64,000 nucleotides of DNA from Bimuria novae-zelandiae CBS 107.79 (Eukaryota; Ascomycota; Dothideomycetes; Pleosporales; Didymosphaeriaceae), in contig ML976657.1 in assembly GCA_010015655.1 (NCBI GenBank), forward strand, positions 1,365,654 through 1,429,653, given 5' to 3'. A program made the translations under genes and the position numbers. Within the stretch, counting starts at the first letter, position 1, and each line of letters begins with the position of its first letter. Shown here one piece after another: positions 12,418-24,455 of the stretch. Under the pieces are notes generated by a model, which was given only the letters and a program-made list of their open reading frames with translations, made no database searches and was not told the DNA's origin.

Positions 12418-13313
12418 TCTGCGTATCGTACGATGTGTTATGTCATTCGGCGAGGTTGCTGCAGATAGATTACCTGTCAGAGCGAGCGGCGTCACGGCGT
12501 GCATCAAAAGTCAGTTTTCCGTATCGGTCTTTCCAGCGAATAGATGTTCAACGGTTATAGAAAGTCGATATATGCCGGCCTTTGCCTGTTTTTCAGATTA
12601 TGTATGGGTTGTTCGGCGAGGACGAAAAGCGTGGCACCTTGACCAAGACAGCCTTTCCGTCGCGAGTATACAATCGAACGAGGATATTCTAGTATCTCCA
12701 CCTTCAACTTGCCCCCTTCAGACACGTACGTTTGACCTTTGCTCCACATATCCTGGGAAGACTCGGGGTATAAGGCGCTCGCCGCTTGCGAGACCATCGC
12801 AACTTCATGCCTCTTTTCCGTGTATTCTAGCACAGCCATCCGCTCAGGCATCAACCTTGATTTGCGGCAATATATCCCCTCACACTCGCAGTACTCTAAA
12901 TCCCTATAAAATCCTCCCTCGGTCATTCCTACCCATCCTCTAATCTCCACACCTCCCTTCACGCGTGCACCAACACAACCACTACACCGCCTGCCCGAAT
13001 TAAAACATTCCCCTTAGGTACCACGCCTAGCGTACGTAGTGTACACGCATGCTCCTCGGCGAACATGTGCCAGACATGTGGGGAATATGCACTACCCTAG
13101 GTCATCCTACTTGGCTGGGACGGTGCGCCGCTCTGCGTGCTACGGGAGCTTACCTAAAATTACAGAGATGAGCGGTGGAGGTAGAGCGAGGGCTTAGGCG
13201 TGCTGTGCTGTGGCACGCTTACGTCTGAGAATACGGTGGGCTCGGGGCCGCAGAAAAACGTACGAGACGACGCCGACGCCGATGAATCAGCTATATATTT
13301 CCGTTAGTCTAGA
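12418..13313. other. Intergenic region before the mariner element
   Basis: About 900 bases with no coding frame that resembles a known protein. Open frames at 12410-12943 (plus) and 12555-12962 (minus) overlap each other and show no domain or codon pattern, so I do not call them. The TA target duplication of the transposon starts right after this block, at 13314. Confidence 0.6.
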
Positions 13314-13315
13314 TA

Positions 13316-13350
13316 CAAAGGGTAATCTCAATAAAGCCGGCCGTCATGTG
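13316..13350 (+). repeat. Left inverted terminal repeat of the mariner element
   Basis: The 35-bp repeat pairs with 15003-15037 read on the other strand. The two differences, at positions 22 and 32 of the repeat, are both C/T transitions. A TA dinucleotide immediately precedes it. Confidence 0.92.
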
Positions 13351-13456
13351 ACTTGCCAAGACGCTAGCGCGTCACTAGCGGAACAGAGTCTCCGAGCCTC
13401 CAAGAGCTCTGTAGAGCGTCAACACCTACACTTCAACCTCACGTTTCGCACTCAAT

Positions 13457-14908
13457 ATGGCTTCAAATCCTGCCCAAAAAAAAAAAAAAAACTCTCGATT
13501 GCTGTCAGAAGCCCAGATAGCTGCTATCGTCGTTCTTAGAACATAATACAACCTCACTTTCCCAGAAATCGCCACTGATTTAGGTATAACTGGCCACGCA
13601 TGTGGTAAGGCATTTCGACGCGTCAAAGATGCTGCAAAGGTCGACTCACTGCAGGAATTGCTAGCTGCAACACCTACAGTCAAGCAGTCTCCTCCTGGCA
13701 GACCTGTAAAGGTACGCGATGGCTCTACGCTGAGCGCAAGACCACGGCATAACATTATCGTATATGGCACCTACCGGGTGCATGACGCTGTCAGAGACCT
13801 CTGCGCAGAAGCTGGCATCACACTTAGTAAGAATATAGTCTATAACATTGCTAGGGAGCACCGCGACGAGCAGCACCTATACGTAATAACTTATAAAGTA
13901 TAACCTAAAAAACTAGCGCTTAGTAGTAATAATAAGAACTAATAACTATAGTACTATACCTAGCTTAAGGCTAAAAATAACTTACACTTTCTACGCATTA
14001 TATTTATTTACTATAATAAGACCTCTAAGTCTATTTGCGAGAGTAATATACGTGGTAGAAAGTAAAGGATTTTAAGATTAATTAGATAAGATAGTAACGT
14101 CTACGTACTACTTATAACGCTACCTAAATTTAGTTTTATAATCTACGCTACTACTTTAACTAATACTACTTACTCTTATTAACGCCCTTGCGTTATTTAG
14201 GCTTAAGATAATAATATAAGCTATAAAGACCTTATATAACGTAACTCCTATATAAATAATATAATAAAAGAAGCCCTTAAGGTTAAACGCTCTTACGCGA
14301 CTATTACTAGCACTTATAAAAAGTAGTAATTATAAAAAATTAACTATAATATTACTTATAATAATAGTTAACGCTAAGCTACTAATAAGGCTACTTATAA
14401 AAAAGGTGGAGCTCTCCGCGCAGGTATTAAAAAACTTTTTACTATTAAAAGTTTTTTAAAATAGAGGAGTTTATATGCAAAGGAGGGAAGGGTATAAATA
14501 GTATCTAGTACGTAAAGAATATACTTAAGAAACACCTATTCCTTTATTACTACGCTATACGCGATAATAACTAAGGCGTAGCTATTTATTTAATTTAAGA
14601 TAACGTTTACTTATACTTACTAGGCCTCTAGTACTGCTAGCTAGAAATTAAAGCTCTAAGAATTAAGTTTGGCCCTTAGCCTCCTAATTCACCCGACTTA
14701 CACCCAATTGAGCGCTGTTTTGGGCGTCTAGAAGGTTTTTTTGGCAAGTTACGAATGCCTATCAAGTTCCAAGGAGGCCAAAAAGGAGGTCTGGCAAGGT
14801 GATAAGACACTCAGGCAGTATATGGCCGAAAAGCTTCATCCCACCTACTTTATGCGCGTTGCAGAGCTCTGCGAGGACGCAGGTGGCCAGAACAACTTTA
14901 CAGCATAA
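13457..14908 (+). pseudogene. Transposase pseudogene of the mariner element
   Basis: The frame opens at ATG 13457 but runs into a 16-base A tract (13476-13491), after which the conserved reading continues in another frame. An in-frame TAA follows about 60 bases later. The downstream frame then encodes a helix-turn-helix-like N-terminal region (LTFPEIATDLGITGHACGKA and beyond) up to about 13900. The next ~775 bases are mutated by RIP and unreadable. Coding sense returns near 14680 with the PPNSPDLHPIERCFGRLEGF segment, where the last acidic residue of a DDE/D catalytic triad is expected. A second frame change occurs near 14770, after which the terminal segment (KEVWQGDKTLRQYMAEKL) runs to a stop at 14906-14908. 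At least two frame changes, one stop and the RIP block make it non-functional. Confidence 0.85.
13885..14660. other. RIP-mutated island inside the transposon
   Basis: TA steps dominate, and CA and TG steps are nearly absent across about 775 bases, while the flanking parts of the same element keep normal CA/TG content. This is the expected product of repeat-induced point mutation (C to T at CpA on either strand). The borders look abrupt by eye, within some tens of bases. Confidence 0.85.
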
Positions 14909-15002
14909 TTAGAACATCTTATTTGGGTGTATTTGCTCATACTTTAGATGGAATCAAGATGCCCGACTTTTGAAGTTGCTACCCCTGCAGGAATCCCTGC
15001 TG

Positions 15003-15037
15003 CACGTGACGGCCGACTTTATTGAGATTACCCTTTG
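15003..15037 (-). repeat. Right inverted terminal repeat of the mariner element
   Basis: Partner of 13316-13350, followed directly by a TA dinucleotide at 15038-15039. Confidence 0.92.
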
Positions 15038-15648
15038 TAGTCCCCCGGCGCCCGCGGTGGACATTCGCAGTCGCAGCGCGAGCGAGCAAGGACGCCCCTC
15101 GCTTGCTTACCTAGCTCCCATCCTCCTCGTGCTGACCCTCGAGCTCGCCGATATGGCAATCCCACGCGCTGCGACGGCGTGTGAGAAATATGGAGGCCCT
15201 CGCGCTGTGGTTAGTCAGGCGAGCGGGAGCGCCCGTGGAGTTCGCATCGCTGCGTGCTTGCGGGCCTGTCGTTGGGAGGGGGCGTGTCGTGGCGCGTGTA
15301 GGTGGGAATCGGCGACCTCGCACGTCGCCGACCAGGTGCACATACCTCCCCTCCACCGTCCGTTGGAAATCCTGCGCGGGCGACTGGGCGATGTCGTATG
15401 TATATATATATAATTTGGGGCCCTGGGGGCTGTGGGTAGGCGCGGATTTTACGACTTTTTATCATTCTAGAGGAAGGTGGCTTTGACGCTGTGATTTCTG
15501 TTGCTTTGCCGTGAGGGAATCTTTCGAACGTTCTGGTACACTACCGCCGCCGAGACATACATTGAGGTTTATATCTGTGGCGAAGTGAGGGATAAGCATC
15601 ACCGCGGGATATCCGAGTTGGACAATCGCCCTCTAAAGCACCCTCACA
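15038..15648. other. GC-rich intergenic block
   Basis: The first 400 bases right of the transposon are strikingly GC-rich and contain small inverted repeats, for example CGGCGAC...GTCGCCG near 15312-15333. No gene is recognised. The remainder is the leader of the next small gene. Confidence 0.5.
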
Positions 15649-15942
15649 ATGTGCCGCAAATCAACGTGCGAGACATGCCGTAAGCCTCCCTCCTCCCCCC
15701 TACCTCATATCACCCCGCTCGCCCTCGTACCTCCTAGGGACTTCTTCTAACACGATACAGATAAAACCACCTGGTGGGGCTGCGGCAACCACATCGCCAG
15801 CGTCATGGACAACGTACCCCAAAACGAATGGTACATCTGCCTGTCCTGCATTCAGAAGAGTTTTGCTGAGAAGAACCGGGTAGGTGCACTTGTGGGCCCC
15901 AGGTCGAGAGAGAGGGACGCGAGTATCCGCCCAAGGGGGTAG
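15649..15942 (+). CDS. Small cysteine-rich protein of a fungal-only family, 70 residues
   Basis: Two exons, 15649-15679 and 15761-15942, with an 81-nt intron (GTAAGC..CAG with a CTAAC branch-like site). The product begins MCRKSTCETCHKTTWWGCG and continues NHIASVMDNVPQNEW. This closely resembles a family of short ascomycete proteins that begin MCR..TC..C.K..W.GCG.H...VMD.VP, from memory of the family, function unknown. The paired cysteines (2, 7, 10 and 18) suggest a small metal-binding or disulfide fold. No signal peptide is visible. The C-terminal part after the YICLSC segment is basic and departs from the usual short C-x-C ending, so the 3' end of the model is the least certain part; a further intron could begin at GTAGGT near 15880. 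Confidence 0.6.
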
Positions 15943-16932
15943 GGCCGCGGTGACGAGCAGGGTGGTGGAATCAAAATCAAAAATCATAAAGATACTAGGG
16001 ACTGTGGTGGAGGGGATGGGAGGGATATGACGATGGGGAAAGACTGGTGGTGCGTGGACACGTTAGCATTGCTAGGTGCATGGGGATAGTATGGCGGCCG
16101 CGGGTTTCGGTTGTCGAGGTGAAGGGCGTTGGGTGTTTGGCGTTTGCATTTAACGACGTTATGAAGGGTTTAGTTTGCGCGTGGGTGTATTGGGATGCAC
16201 TGCTGGTTTGGTTGAAGCTTTGGTAGGAGAGAGGAAGTCTTTCTTAGATGCGCTTCCTTCGTGAAGCGATTTCAATGGTCCCGTCGCCTTGGACCTACTC
16301 ATAAAGTGCTCCTACTTCCGTCTACTCTGAGTTTCAGCTTCGCATGAAGTTCTTGATTGTCTAAACATGCTTAGCTACAGAAGATCATCTGGTTGAGTGA
16401 GGTAGCCCTGTCCTTGGTGTCAAGCCTCTCGTGCTCTCATGGGAATTAAGCAAAAAGGAAAAAAAAAAATTACGTCCTATGCCCCCAATACTTATCCCCT
16501 CCTCTGTGAGATATCCAAGCGCTTTGATGGGCCTCGTACAGGACTACCAAGTGCACGAGTGGACAGCGTTGTAATCCGGACTGCGGATACAACTACATGC
16601 ATCCCACCATCTTCACTCCCCGCCCCCAGAACAACACCATCCTATACTCAACCACTCAAACACAATAACCCAAAATACCACAGAGAAACGTCGTCACCAA
16701 AAAACCTAAATAAACGGTTGTGGGGTCCGCCTCACGCTAGCCCTCCCCTCCAATCCAACCAGTCTGTTGTGGGGCAAGCGAATCGTCATATTACACCACC
16801 GCACAAATCCCCCATCTAGCCTCCTCCATATACCCTCAACACACGTTCGTTTAAGAAGCCAATATCAGATTTCAGAATTTTACCAACTATATCATATGTA
16901 AAATTTGAAAATTTTGCAGGAAAGCACATCCT
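15943..16932. other. Intergenic region before tRNA-Cys
   Basis: About 990 bases without a supported gene. A short open frame at 16439-16819 is low complexity and has no recognisable domain. The last 80 bases before the tRNA are AT-rich. Confidence 0.55.
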
Positions 16933-17020
16933 GCGGTGATAGCTCAGTGGTAGAGCAGCGGGCTGCAGTATGTATGCTTGTGGTTCCTGAAGGTCACCAG
17001 TTCAAACCTGGTTCACCGCT
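16933..17020 (+). tRNA. tRNA-Cys (anticodon GCA) with a short intron
   Basis: The acceptor stem GCGGTGA pairs with TCACCGC, the D arm is GCTC/GAGC with loop AGTGGTA, and the T arm is ACCAG/CTGGT with loop TTCAAAC. The anticodon loop reads CTGCAG, placing GCA at 16965-16967, and an intron of about 16 bases follows position 37. The discriminator base is T, characteristic of tRNA-Cys. The anticodon stem has one G.A mismatch and one G.T pair. A T5 tract near 17042 can serve as the Pol III terminator. Confidence 0.92.
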
Positions 17021-19741
17021 TTCCTATTGTTATTGCGTTTCTTTTTGCTGGAGTTGCGCTAGGGTGGAGTTTGAATGTTGTGTGCGTGATTTTTGGGGAG
17101 GTGCGGTGGAGGCTTGGCGGTTGGACCTTGGACCTAGACACCTTCGGACTGATTGATCATACTCATTTGGGGCCCCTTCGCTTTTTAACGCCTGTAAGAC
17201 GGAACGTTACAGTTGCATTGCTTTCATCTACACGCGGATTCCAGCCTTCTGGGCGAGCATTGATTGATTGAGCTTCTGTGGTGACCATAAAGGCTGCACC
17301 TATGAAGATTCTCGGAGCCGGGGTATATTCATTATGCAATTCTAGCGTGCGATTTTTATCCTATTTACCTCACGGGGTTACAAGTTAGAAGCTTGGAAGC
17401 TTGAAGTTCGCATGCTACACCTTACAGTAACAGTTCGGATGTGAGGGCAGCACGGGAATGGTTTCCCGCGGAAGGAAAGCGCCCACAATTGAGCGACGCT
17501 CGAAAAGTGCACAAACCGCAGCGCTGGGAACCGTCCTCGAGGCGTTTTATCGAACGGCTCGGGACCCTGCAGCGCGAGGTTACGCGCTCAAGCCACGCGC
17601 TCGGTTTGCGGGTTCAACGACCTGGACTTGTGGTAGCTGGCAACTCAAGCTCGCGAAATCTCCTCGTTACGGGGACAGTGTACGACGTAGAATCATAGTG
17701 TGGAAATGGCGATCGCCAGTCTGGTCCGGTCGAATTCCTCGGCCACGGTAAGTTCTGAACGACTATTACTCACGACGTGCAGTTTCATTCCCTGGTGGAG
17801 TGGTCATGGGTGGCAGTCTGGACGTTGGCAGCGTGACAAATGCTGCAGAACATGTTTGATAAGATGCGGGTGCTCCAGACGTAAGTGCTCCAGACGTAGG
17901 CCGGTATGAAGATGATCATAGCCGACGCGGGCCAAATCGTGGACATGTGGCAGCAAAACCGTAGCAAGAGTCAGTGATGTCGTTCATAGCTCACAGGATT
18001 CCACAAGCGCGAGGGCAACGTTCGGCTAGCAACTGAAACGGCTCGAGAAGGTCGGCTCGATCAAGACGAAACATCGGATTCCTACAACGACAGCGGAGAG
18101 CGGACATCAGCTTTCAAGGGGAGTGAGCGAAATCTTTATCATCGACGTCGGGTTGGATGCGGCTTCGATTGGGTATTGCTGGTGGGAAAAAGATGAGATG
18201 GAGGTGTGGTATCCAATCGTCTCGGGACTGTATACAGCCGCATACTGAGACGCTAGGTTTAGGCGCCGCAGAGATGCAACTTAGCCCCTGCAGGAAGAGG
18301 TTTCAGACGCTGCCCTACGAAGCTTGGCCTAGACTTACAACCTGATACCCGTGGGATACGACGGTAGAAAGCATTGAACCTCTGTGAGCATATCGACGAC
18401 CATCCCAGAGGTCTTGTAGATTTGGAATACGACATGAGCGTCAAAAGGTAGACGAAGTGGCACGGGGATCGCGAACTTCAAGAAGCGCAGAATCAGTGTC
18501 CAAATCCAGAAGCGCTGACTCGAGTGTGACAATGTCTGATGAAGCAGGAGACGGGCGGCGTTGAGAGCGATGGGGCAGTGCTGTTGAGGTGTGTACAGTG
18601 GAGAAATCACAGGAGTGTGTCTGGGGTGGTTCAAGATGGAAGTTTTACATGGAGCGTGAGACAGAGATGGCTTGGGGAGCCAATAGGCGGAGGAGCGACT
18701 GCATAGCGGCCGAATCGTGTGTCTCCAGTGCGGGAGCACTGTCCCAGCGGCTAGCGGGCCCTCTGTTGCTCCTAGTGATGGTCCAGCGCTGCATCTTATC
18801 CATCTCAAGCACGAGCGGAGGTTATAACTGCGGTGTCAGATCCCCAGGACTCCTTTGTACATCCCAACCCACCCTTTGCGTCCCTGTGCCGCTTGAGGAT
18901 CCAGCTGCAGACGAGAGCCCCGCTATCCCACTAAGGCACCATCTAACGAGCTGCTACCGCCCCACGCGATAGCTGAACCCTTTTGCCGGCGACACCAGCG
19001 ACACGGTGAACACTGTACGTTTGCCACGTCTGCACCCACCCGCGCCTTCCTTTGCTACCATCGTTCCTGCCTTGCGAGGCTGACCTGGCAGCCAGCTCAC
19101 AATACGCAGACCGTGACAGCCCCGTATTCCACCCGCCGCGGCCCCGCTACTCGCGACCACCCCTCCTTCTTCGTCTTTGCTGCGCGAGCCCCCCGATTGT
19201 CGACTCGCTGTGAACGTCACGTTGCGTCTCGTGGACGTACGGGTGCTATTCCAAGTACTAGCAGACCTTTGCAGGAAGTCGCAACCCCCACCCGCGGCAG
19301 GAGCGACTCTCCGCGCTGGGCATCGCCGGTTGAACCGTCTAAGGCTGCGGCACTCTTGAACCGGTACGTGCGTCTCTCAAATCTGCATGTCAGTCGCCGC
19401 GACGAATCGGATAATGCGCTGTGCCACCGGACCCTGCGCTGTGTGCATGGGAGGGGTGGTGCTGGGAGCTTCCAATTCACCCTCAATAGCAATGACGAGC
19501 GGGGTCTAAGCTTACTCCGCGTCGAATGCAGGCACGCGCTCGCGGCGGCGTAAAGTGCAGACGGCTGGCTAGTGGTGACATCCTCCATTGAGCGCAATTC
19601 ATAGCCGTTGTCCCAATAGCGAACAATGGAATGGCTCGCTGACGGTATTCTTCCTTCTAGGTGCCGAACCCCGCCAAATTTACAAGTTCACCCGCGAAAT
19701 CACCCCGCGCACCCGCGCAAACAAATCCCCAAGCCGCAGCA
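17021..19741. other. Long gene-poor region upstream of the MAP kinase
   Basis: About 2.7 kb without a recognisable protein. Open frames at 17441-17751, 18335-18808, 18589-18972 and 19113-19553 overlap on both strands and carry no domain. The last ~800 bases probably contain the promoter and a long, possibly spliced 5' leader of the MAP kinase gene, because pyrimidine-rich stretches and potential splice sites occur there. Confidence 0.5.
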
Positions 19742-21017
<1,276 letters not shown>

Positions 21018-22443
21018 ATTCCCTTGAACATGCCGTAACGGCAACACCTCGCTTTGCATCACACCACCTATGAGGGCCCTTGGATAGATAGAATTGGACA
21101 TCGACGTTTCTGCAGCCATCCAAGCGATGAGCAAGTCTGGGATCATACGCAGAGTAACGAGCATCTGTGGGGACGGACGGTTCTTCTCAAGTTCCAGAAT
21201 ACTTTGACATCTGGCCACCGGTTGGAATAATGGGTGAAGATCAAGTACCCGATTTTTATTACAAAATGAAGCAATCATGCACAGTCACATTGTCCGTGAA
21301 TGCATGGGCTTTGAGCATCTACGAAACTGCCATGTGTCTGAGCTTGCGGGTGTTTTTATCGAGAGGATCCATTCTGTTCCGCTGAGTGTGCAGAGGAGCG
21401 CGAAGCCGTGCGCCCTGCGACCCATGTACTCCTAGCCGTCGGACTCGGATGCGCCAACCCTTCCACCGTCGACCCCGGCGACAGCGACAGCCCTACTCCA
21501 TCCTCTTTATACGCCCGCCTCCTCGACCCACCAGCCTCCACACTCCCCCACGACCACCTCCCCCGCTCTTCCAGCGCCCCCAAGAACCCAGTGCTCCCAC
21601 CCCTTCTGCGACTGCTCGTCGATTTTAAAAATGCGGTACCCTGTGATGCCCTGGGGTACCTGCTGCGATGCCTGCCGAATGGGCTGGGATGCTTGGCGAG
21701 TGGGTTGGGCGACGGAGTAGCGGTGCGGGGGCGCTGGTGGGTGGTGAGTGCGTTTGTGTGCGCGGATGTGGGAGGTTGCGAGGGAGGCTGTTCGGAGGAG
21801 GTGAGGATGAGGAGGATACCTGATGGGGAGGTTAGGAGGGTAGGAGGGGGAGAGGGAGGGAAGTGTACCGAGGGTGATAGCGGTGTCGCGCTTCGTGGTC
21901 GTGGTCGTGGTCGCATGAGTTTGTGTTATGGGAGACGGGAGGCGGTGTTGTTTTGGTGGTGCGCTGGTATTAGAGGCAGGGGAAGCGGGAAGGGAGCCAT
22001 GGTGGTGGGTGCGGGTGTGCTGGAGTTGTATGGGGTAGACATAGTGGTGGCATTGCGGTGTTTTGAGTGGTGACGGCGGGGATATACCGGTGGTAAGGGT
22101 CTAAGGGTGTGGTGTCCGTGGTAACGGGCGAGGTACCAAAGCTGATGTTATCTGGTGGACCCTGCATCCAGCATGCAGCCTCCCGTATCGCTGGAATTGA
22201 TAATGAGACGCGCGATACACTGACTGCAGCAGATACGCGATAAAAACGTATCCCAATCAGCAATGCAATGTTCGTGATGCAGATGCGCTGAGTATCACCC
22301 TATCGTACACTCGTGAGTGGACACTTTCCGTCAAAAGCTGAGCGGTGTCCGAACGCCGCCCAATGCCCGTACACCATCCTTGTGTCTCCGCTATGCATTT
22401 CCTTCTCCTTTCATACACAAAATATCCTACACCCACATCCTCC
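21018..22443. other. Intergenic region with an unresolved coding-like block
   Basis: Between the kinase and ERV1. Around 21400-22070 both strands have long open frames (221 residues plus, 186 minus). The composition changes from C-rich to G-rich, the same pattern as real genes here, but that pattern reads the same on both strands. Neither translation shows a known domain, so I do not call a gene. Confidence 0.4.
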
Positions 22444-23039
22444 TCAAAAATCACACCTCCCATCCTTCCACCCCGTCCTCCACCTCTCCTCCCACCGCCC
22501 GCAGTCAAACTCCTTCTTCCCCAGCTTCACATTAACGGCATTATGCGCCTCGCACATCCAGCGTCCGAACTCGTCTCTCGAGCTAACCCTGGGTGCATTT
22601 CCGTTCTTCATCCATTCCTGAAAGTCGCCCGCGCAGTGCCAGCACGGGTATAGTTTTGCGAAGGTCTGCATGAAAGTGCGGGTTTCCGATTGCTTTTCCG
22701 GGGAAGGGTTTTCGGGGTATTGCGCGGTTATGGAGTGCAGGAGGGTCCAGGAGGAGCGGCCGAGCTGGGCGACGTCGGGCGGGCAGTCGGTAGGGAGTTT
22801 CTTCTTGGTGGTTGTGCCCTTGGTCATGGCAAAGAGGGAGGATACGTCGGTGCAGGTGCGGCATCTGTATATAATATGGTGTTAGCATAGCTGTAGAGTA
22901 GGTTTGAGAGGAGTGAGAGCGAGGCGCATTGTACATACGGTTTGCCATCTGGACCCAGTACGACGCCTTTGGAGAGCTTTGGGACGGGCTTTGTGTCCGC
23001 CTGCTCCGTCTCCGTTTGATCGATAGGACCGGGCACCAT
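22444..23039 (-). CDS. ERV1: FAD-linked sulfhydryl oxidase Erv1
   Basis: Two exons, 23039-22939 and 22864-22444, separated by a 74-nt intron, encode 173 residues. The shuttle disulfide CRTC is at 35-38, split from the start by the intron. The catalytic YPCWHC motif gives Cys108 and Cys111. The FAD-binding CEAHNAVNVKLG segment starts at Cys138, and the structural Cys138-Cys155 pair is present. The C-terminal WxxRWxxGW segment matches yeast Erv1. The enzyme works in the mitochondrial intermembrane space, reoxidising Mia40 and passing electrons to cytochrome c. There is no cleavable presequence, as usual for Erv1. It is divergent from the PQ-loop gene, 382 bases away. Confidence 0.96.
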
Positions 23040-23421
23040 GTTTTGTCCTCACGACCAGTGATCAAACGAGTGTGCATGTCCGAGTGGCAGCTGTGATGCT
23101 GTGCTTTGAAATGCGAGGAAGCTCGTCCGAGGTGGGCTAGCGGGCAACATCCTTGTCACGGTGCTCCACGGCGGCCGATTGGATGACGGAACTGCAAGCG
23201 ATGAGTGCCGTCGTCACTTTCGTTGACCTGGAGAACGTCGATAAAATTGTTTGCTAGAATTCTTAGGGGTCGCTGACAGGTTGGAGTTTGTGACTGGAGT
23301 CATTGTTGCTCTTGAACGGATCTGTCTGCCCTATCTTGGCAAAGGAAGTGATTTAGCAAGCTCCAAGGTTTTTTTTTTTTTTTTTTTTTTTTTCATCTCA
23401 TCCATCTTCGGACATAACAAG
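23040..23421. promoter_or_regulatory. Divergent promoter region ERV1 / PQ-loop gene
   Basis: These 382 bases separate two divergent start codons. The clearest element is a tract of 25 T at 23369-23393, ending 28 bases before the PQ-loop start codon. Such poly(dA:dT) tracts often keep fungal promoters free of nucleosomes. Confidence 0.5.
23369..23393. repeat. T25 homopolymer tract
   Basis: Twenty-five consecutive T bases just upstream of the PQ-loop gene. Confidence 0.95.
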
Positions 23422-24455
23422 ATGGACGTGCCTGCAGCGGCGAACGTGCTTGGAACGATAGGCGCTGTATGTGGAGCACTCTAACATGTAACATGCTCAC
23501 AAAACTGATACTCCCAGGTTTGTTGGTCTGTCCAGGTTCGTCCCTTCGCAATCCTCTTATCGGTCGCGAAACATGTTGACGACGACAGTTGATCCCGCAA
23601 ATCGTAATTAACTATCGTCGCCATAATGCTATTGGTCTTCAGCCTACGATGATGATGCTGTGGGCTTGGGCAGGCGTGCCTCTGGGGGTGTACAACATCG
23701 TCAAGGAGTTCAATATTGCGCTCAGGATACAGCCACAGATATTGACATTGCTGAGTTTGATGACCTGGATCCAGTGTTATTACTATGAGAAGGTGGCACA
23801 CCCGTTTGTCTACTATGGGAGCAGGGGATACTGACAGCGTATGCAGAAATGGTCCGTCCTGCGTTCTCTTGCGCTCGTGGTCCCTGTGGCCTGCATGATG
23901 GGAGGAATTCAAGCGGCTTTGATCATTGCGCTACGCATTGCACAAGATAAGAACATCCAATGGCCGTTGACCCTCATGGCTGTCTTATCGGCAGCTTTGC
24001 TGGCGGCCGGTGTGTTGCGACATTATCTAGACATCTACGTCCATCGCACCGTCCGTGGCATCTCGTTCCTCTTCGTCGGTATAGATGCAGCTGGGGATTT
24101 ATTCTCTTTATTAGCCGTGCTGTTCGAACCGGAGCTTGACATCCTTGGCCTCGTTATTTACGGAACGGAGCTCATCCTGTGGATTGGTGTATTTGCGTGC
24201 GGCGGCTACTACAATTTCCTGCCATGGCTGCAGCGTAGACTCAAGCGTGGGAAGGTGGTCAACAATATTGGAGGAAGCGGTGGTCTCTCAACCGTTTGCT
24301 CGAGGACCAGCCGGTGGCAGAGTGGGCCGACGACGGAGCCCATCGCGCTGCACGACCTGCCTTCCAGCACCTCCGTCTTCCACACACCATCTGGGGAAGT
24401 CGACGTCATCCGACGACACCAGAGCACTGGATCGCGGGGCAGCGGCTGTCCCTGA
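23422..24455 (+). CDS. PQ-loop repeat membrane protein
   Basis: Four exons: 23422-23466, an 18-nt microexon 23518-23535 (VCWSVQ), 23589-23792 and 23847-24455, for 291 residues. The first PQ-loop is canonical: LIPQIVINYRRHNAIGLQP, starting where the microexon joins exon 3. The second repeat is present but lacks the PQ pair (VLRHYLDIYVHRTVRGISF). About seven hydrophobic helices are predicted by eye, followed by a cytosolic Ser/Thr-rich tail from residue ~230. PQ-loop proteins include lysosomal and vacuolar amino-acid exporters (Ypq1-3, cystinosin) and SWEET-like carriers. The exact substrate is unknown. The third donor (GTGGCA) is non-consensus, but the phase-0 junction restores the conserved frame. 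Confidence 0.85.

Larger units (their letters stand above)
13316..15037 (+). mobile_element. Tc1/mariner-superfamily DNA transposon, 1,722 bp, inactive
   Basis: Both ends are visible. The left end begins CAAAGGGTAATC and the right end finishes GATTACCCTTTG. The inverted terminal repeats match over 35 bp with two transition mismatches. Each end is flanked by TA (13314-13315 and 15038-15039), the duplication made by Tc1/mariner elements. Inside are remnants of one transposase gene, with a DNA-binding region at the 5' side and an NSPDLHPIE motif of the DDE_3 catalytic domain at the 3' side. The middle, about 13885-14660, is extremely TA-rich and almost free of CA and TG dinucleotides, the mark of RIP. 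The element is therefore full length but dead. Confidence 0.92.

Noticed and set aside
17441..17751. Overlapping plus-strand frames of 85 and 97 residues
   Set aside because: Two frames overlap with no domain or signal; they look random.
18900..18960. tRNA-like D-arm on the minus strand
   Set aside because: There is no matching T arm or acceptor stem.
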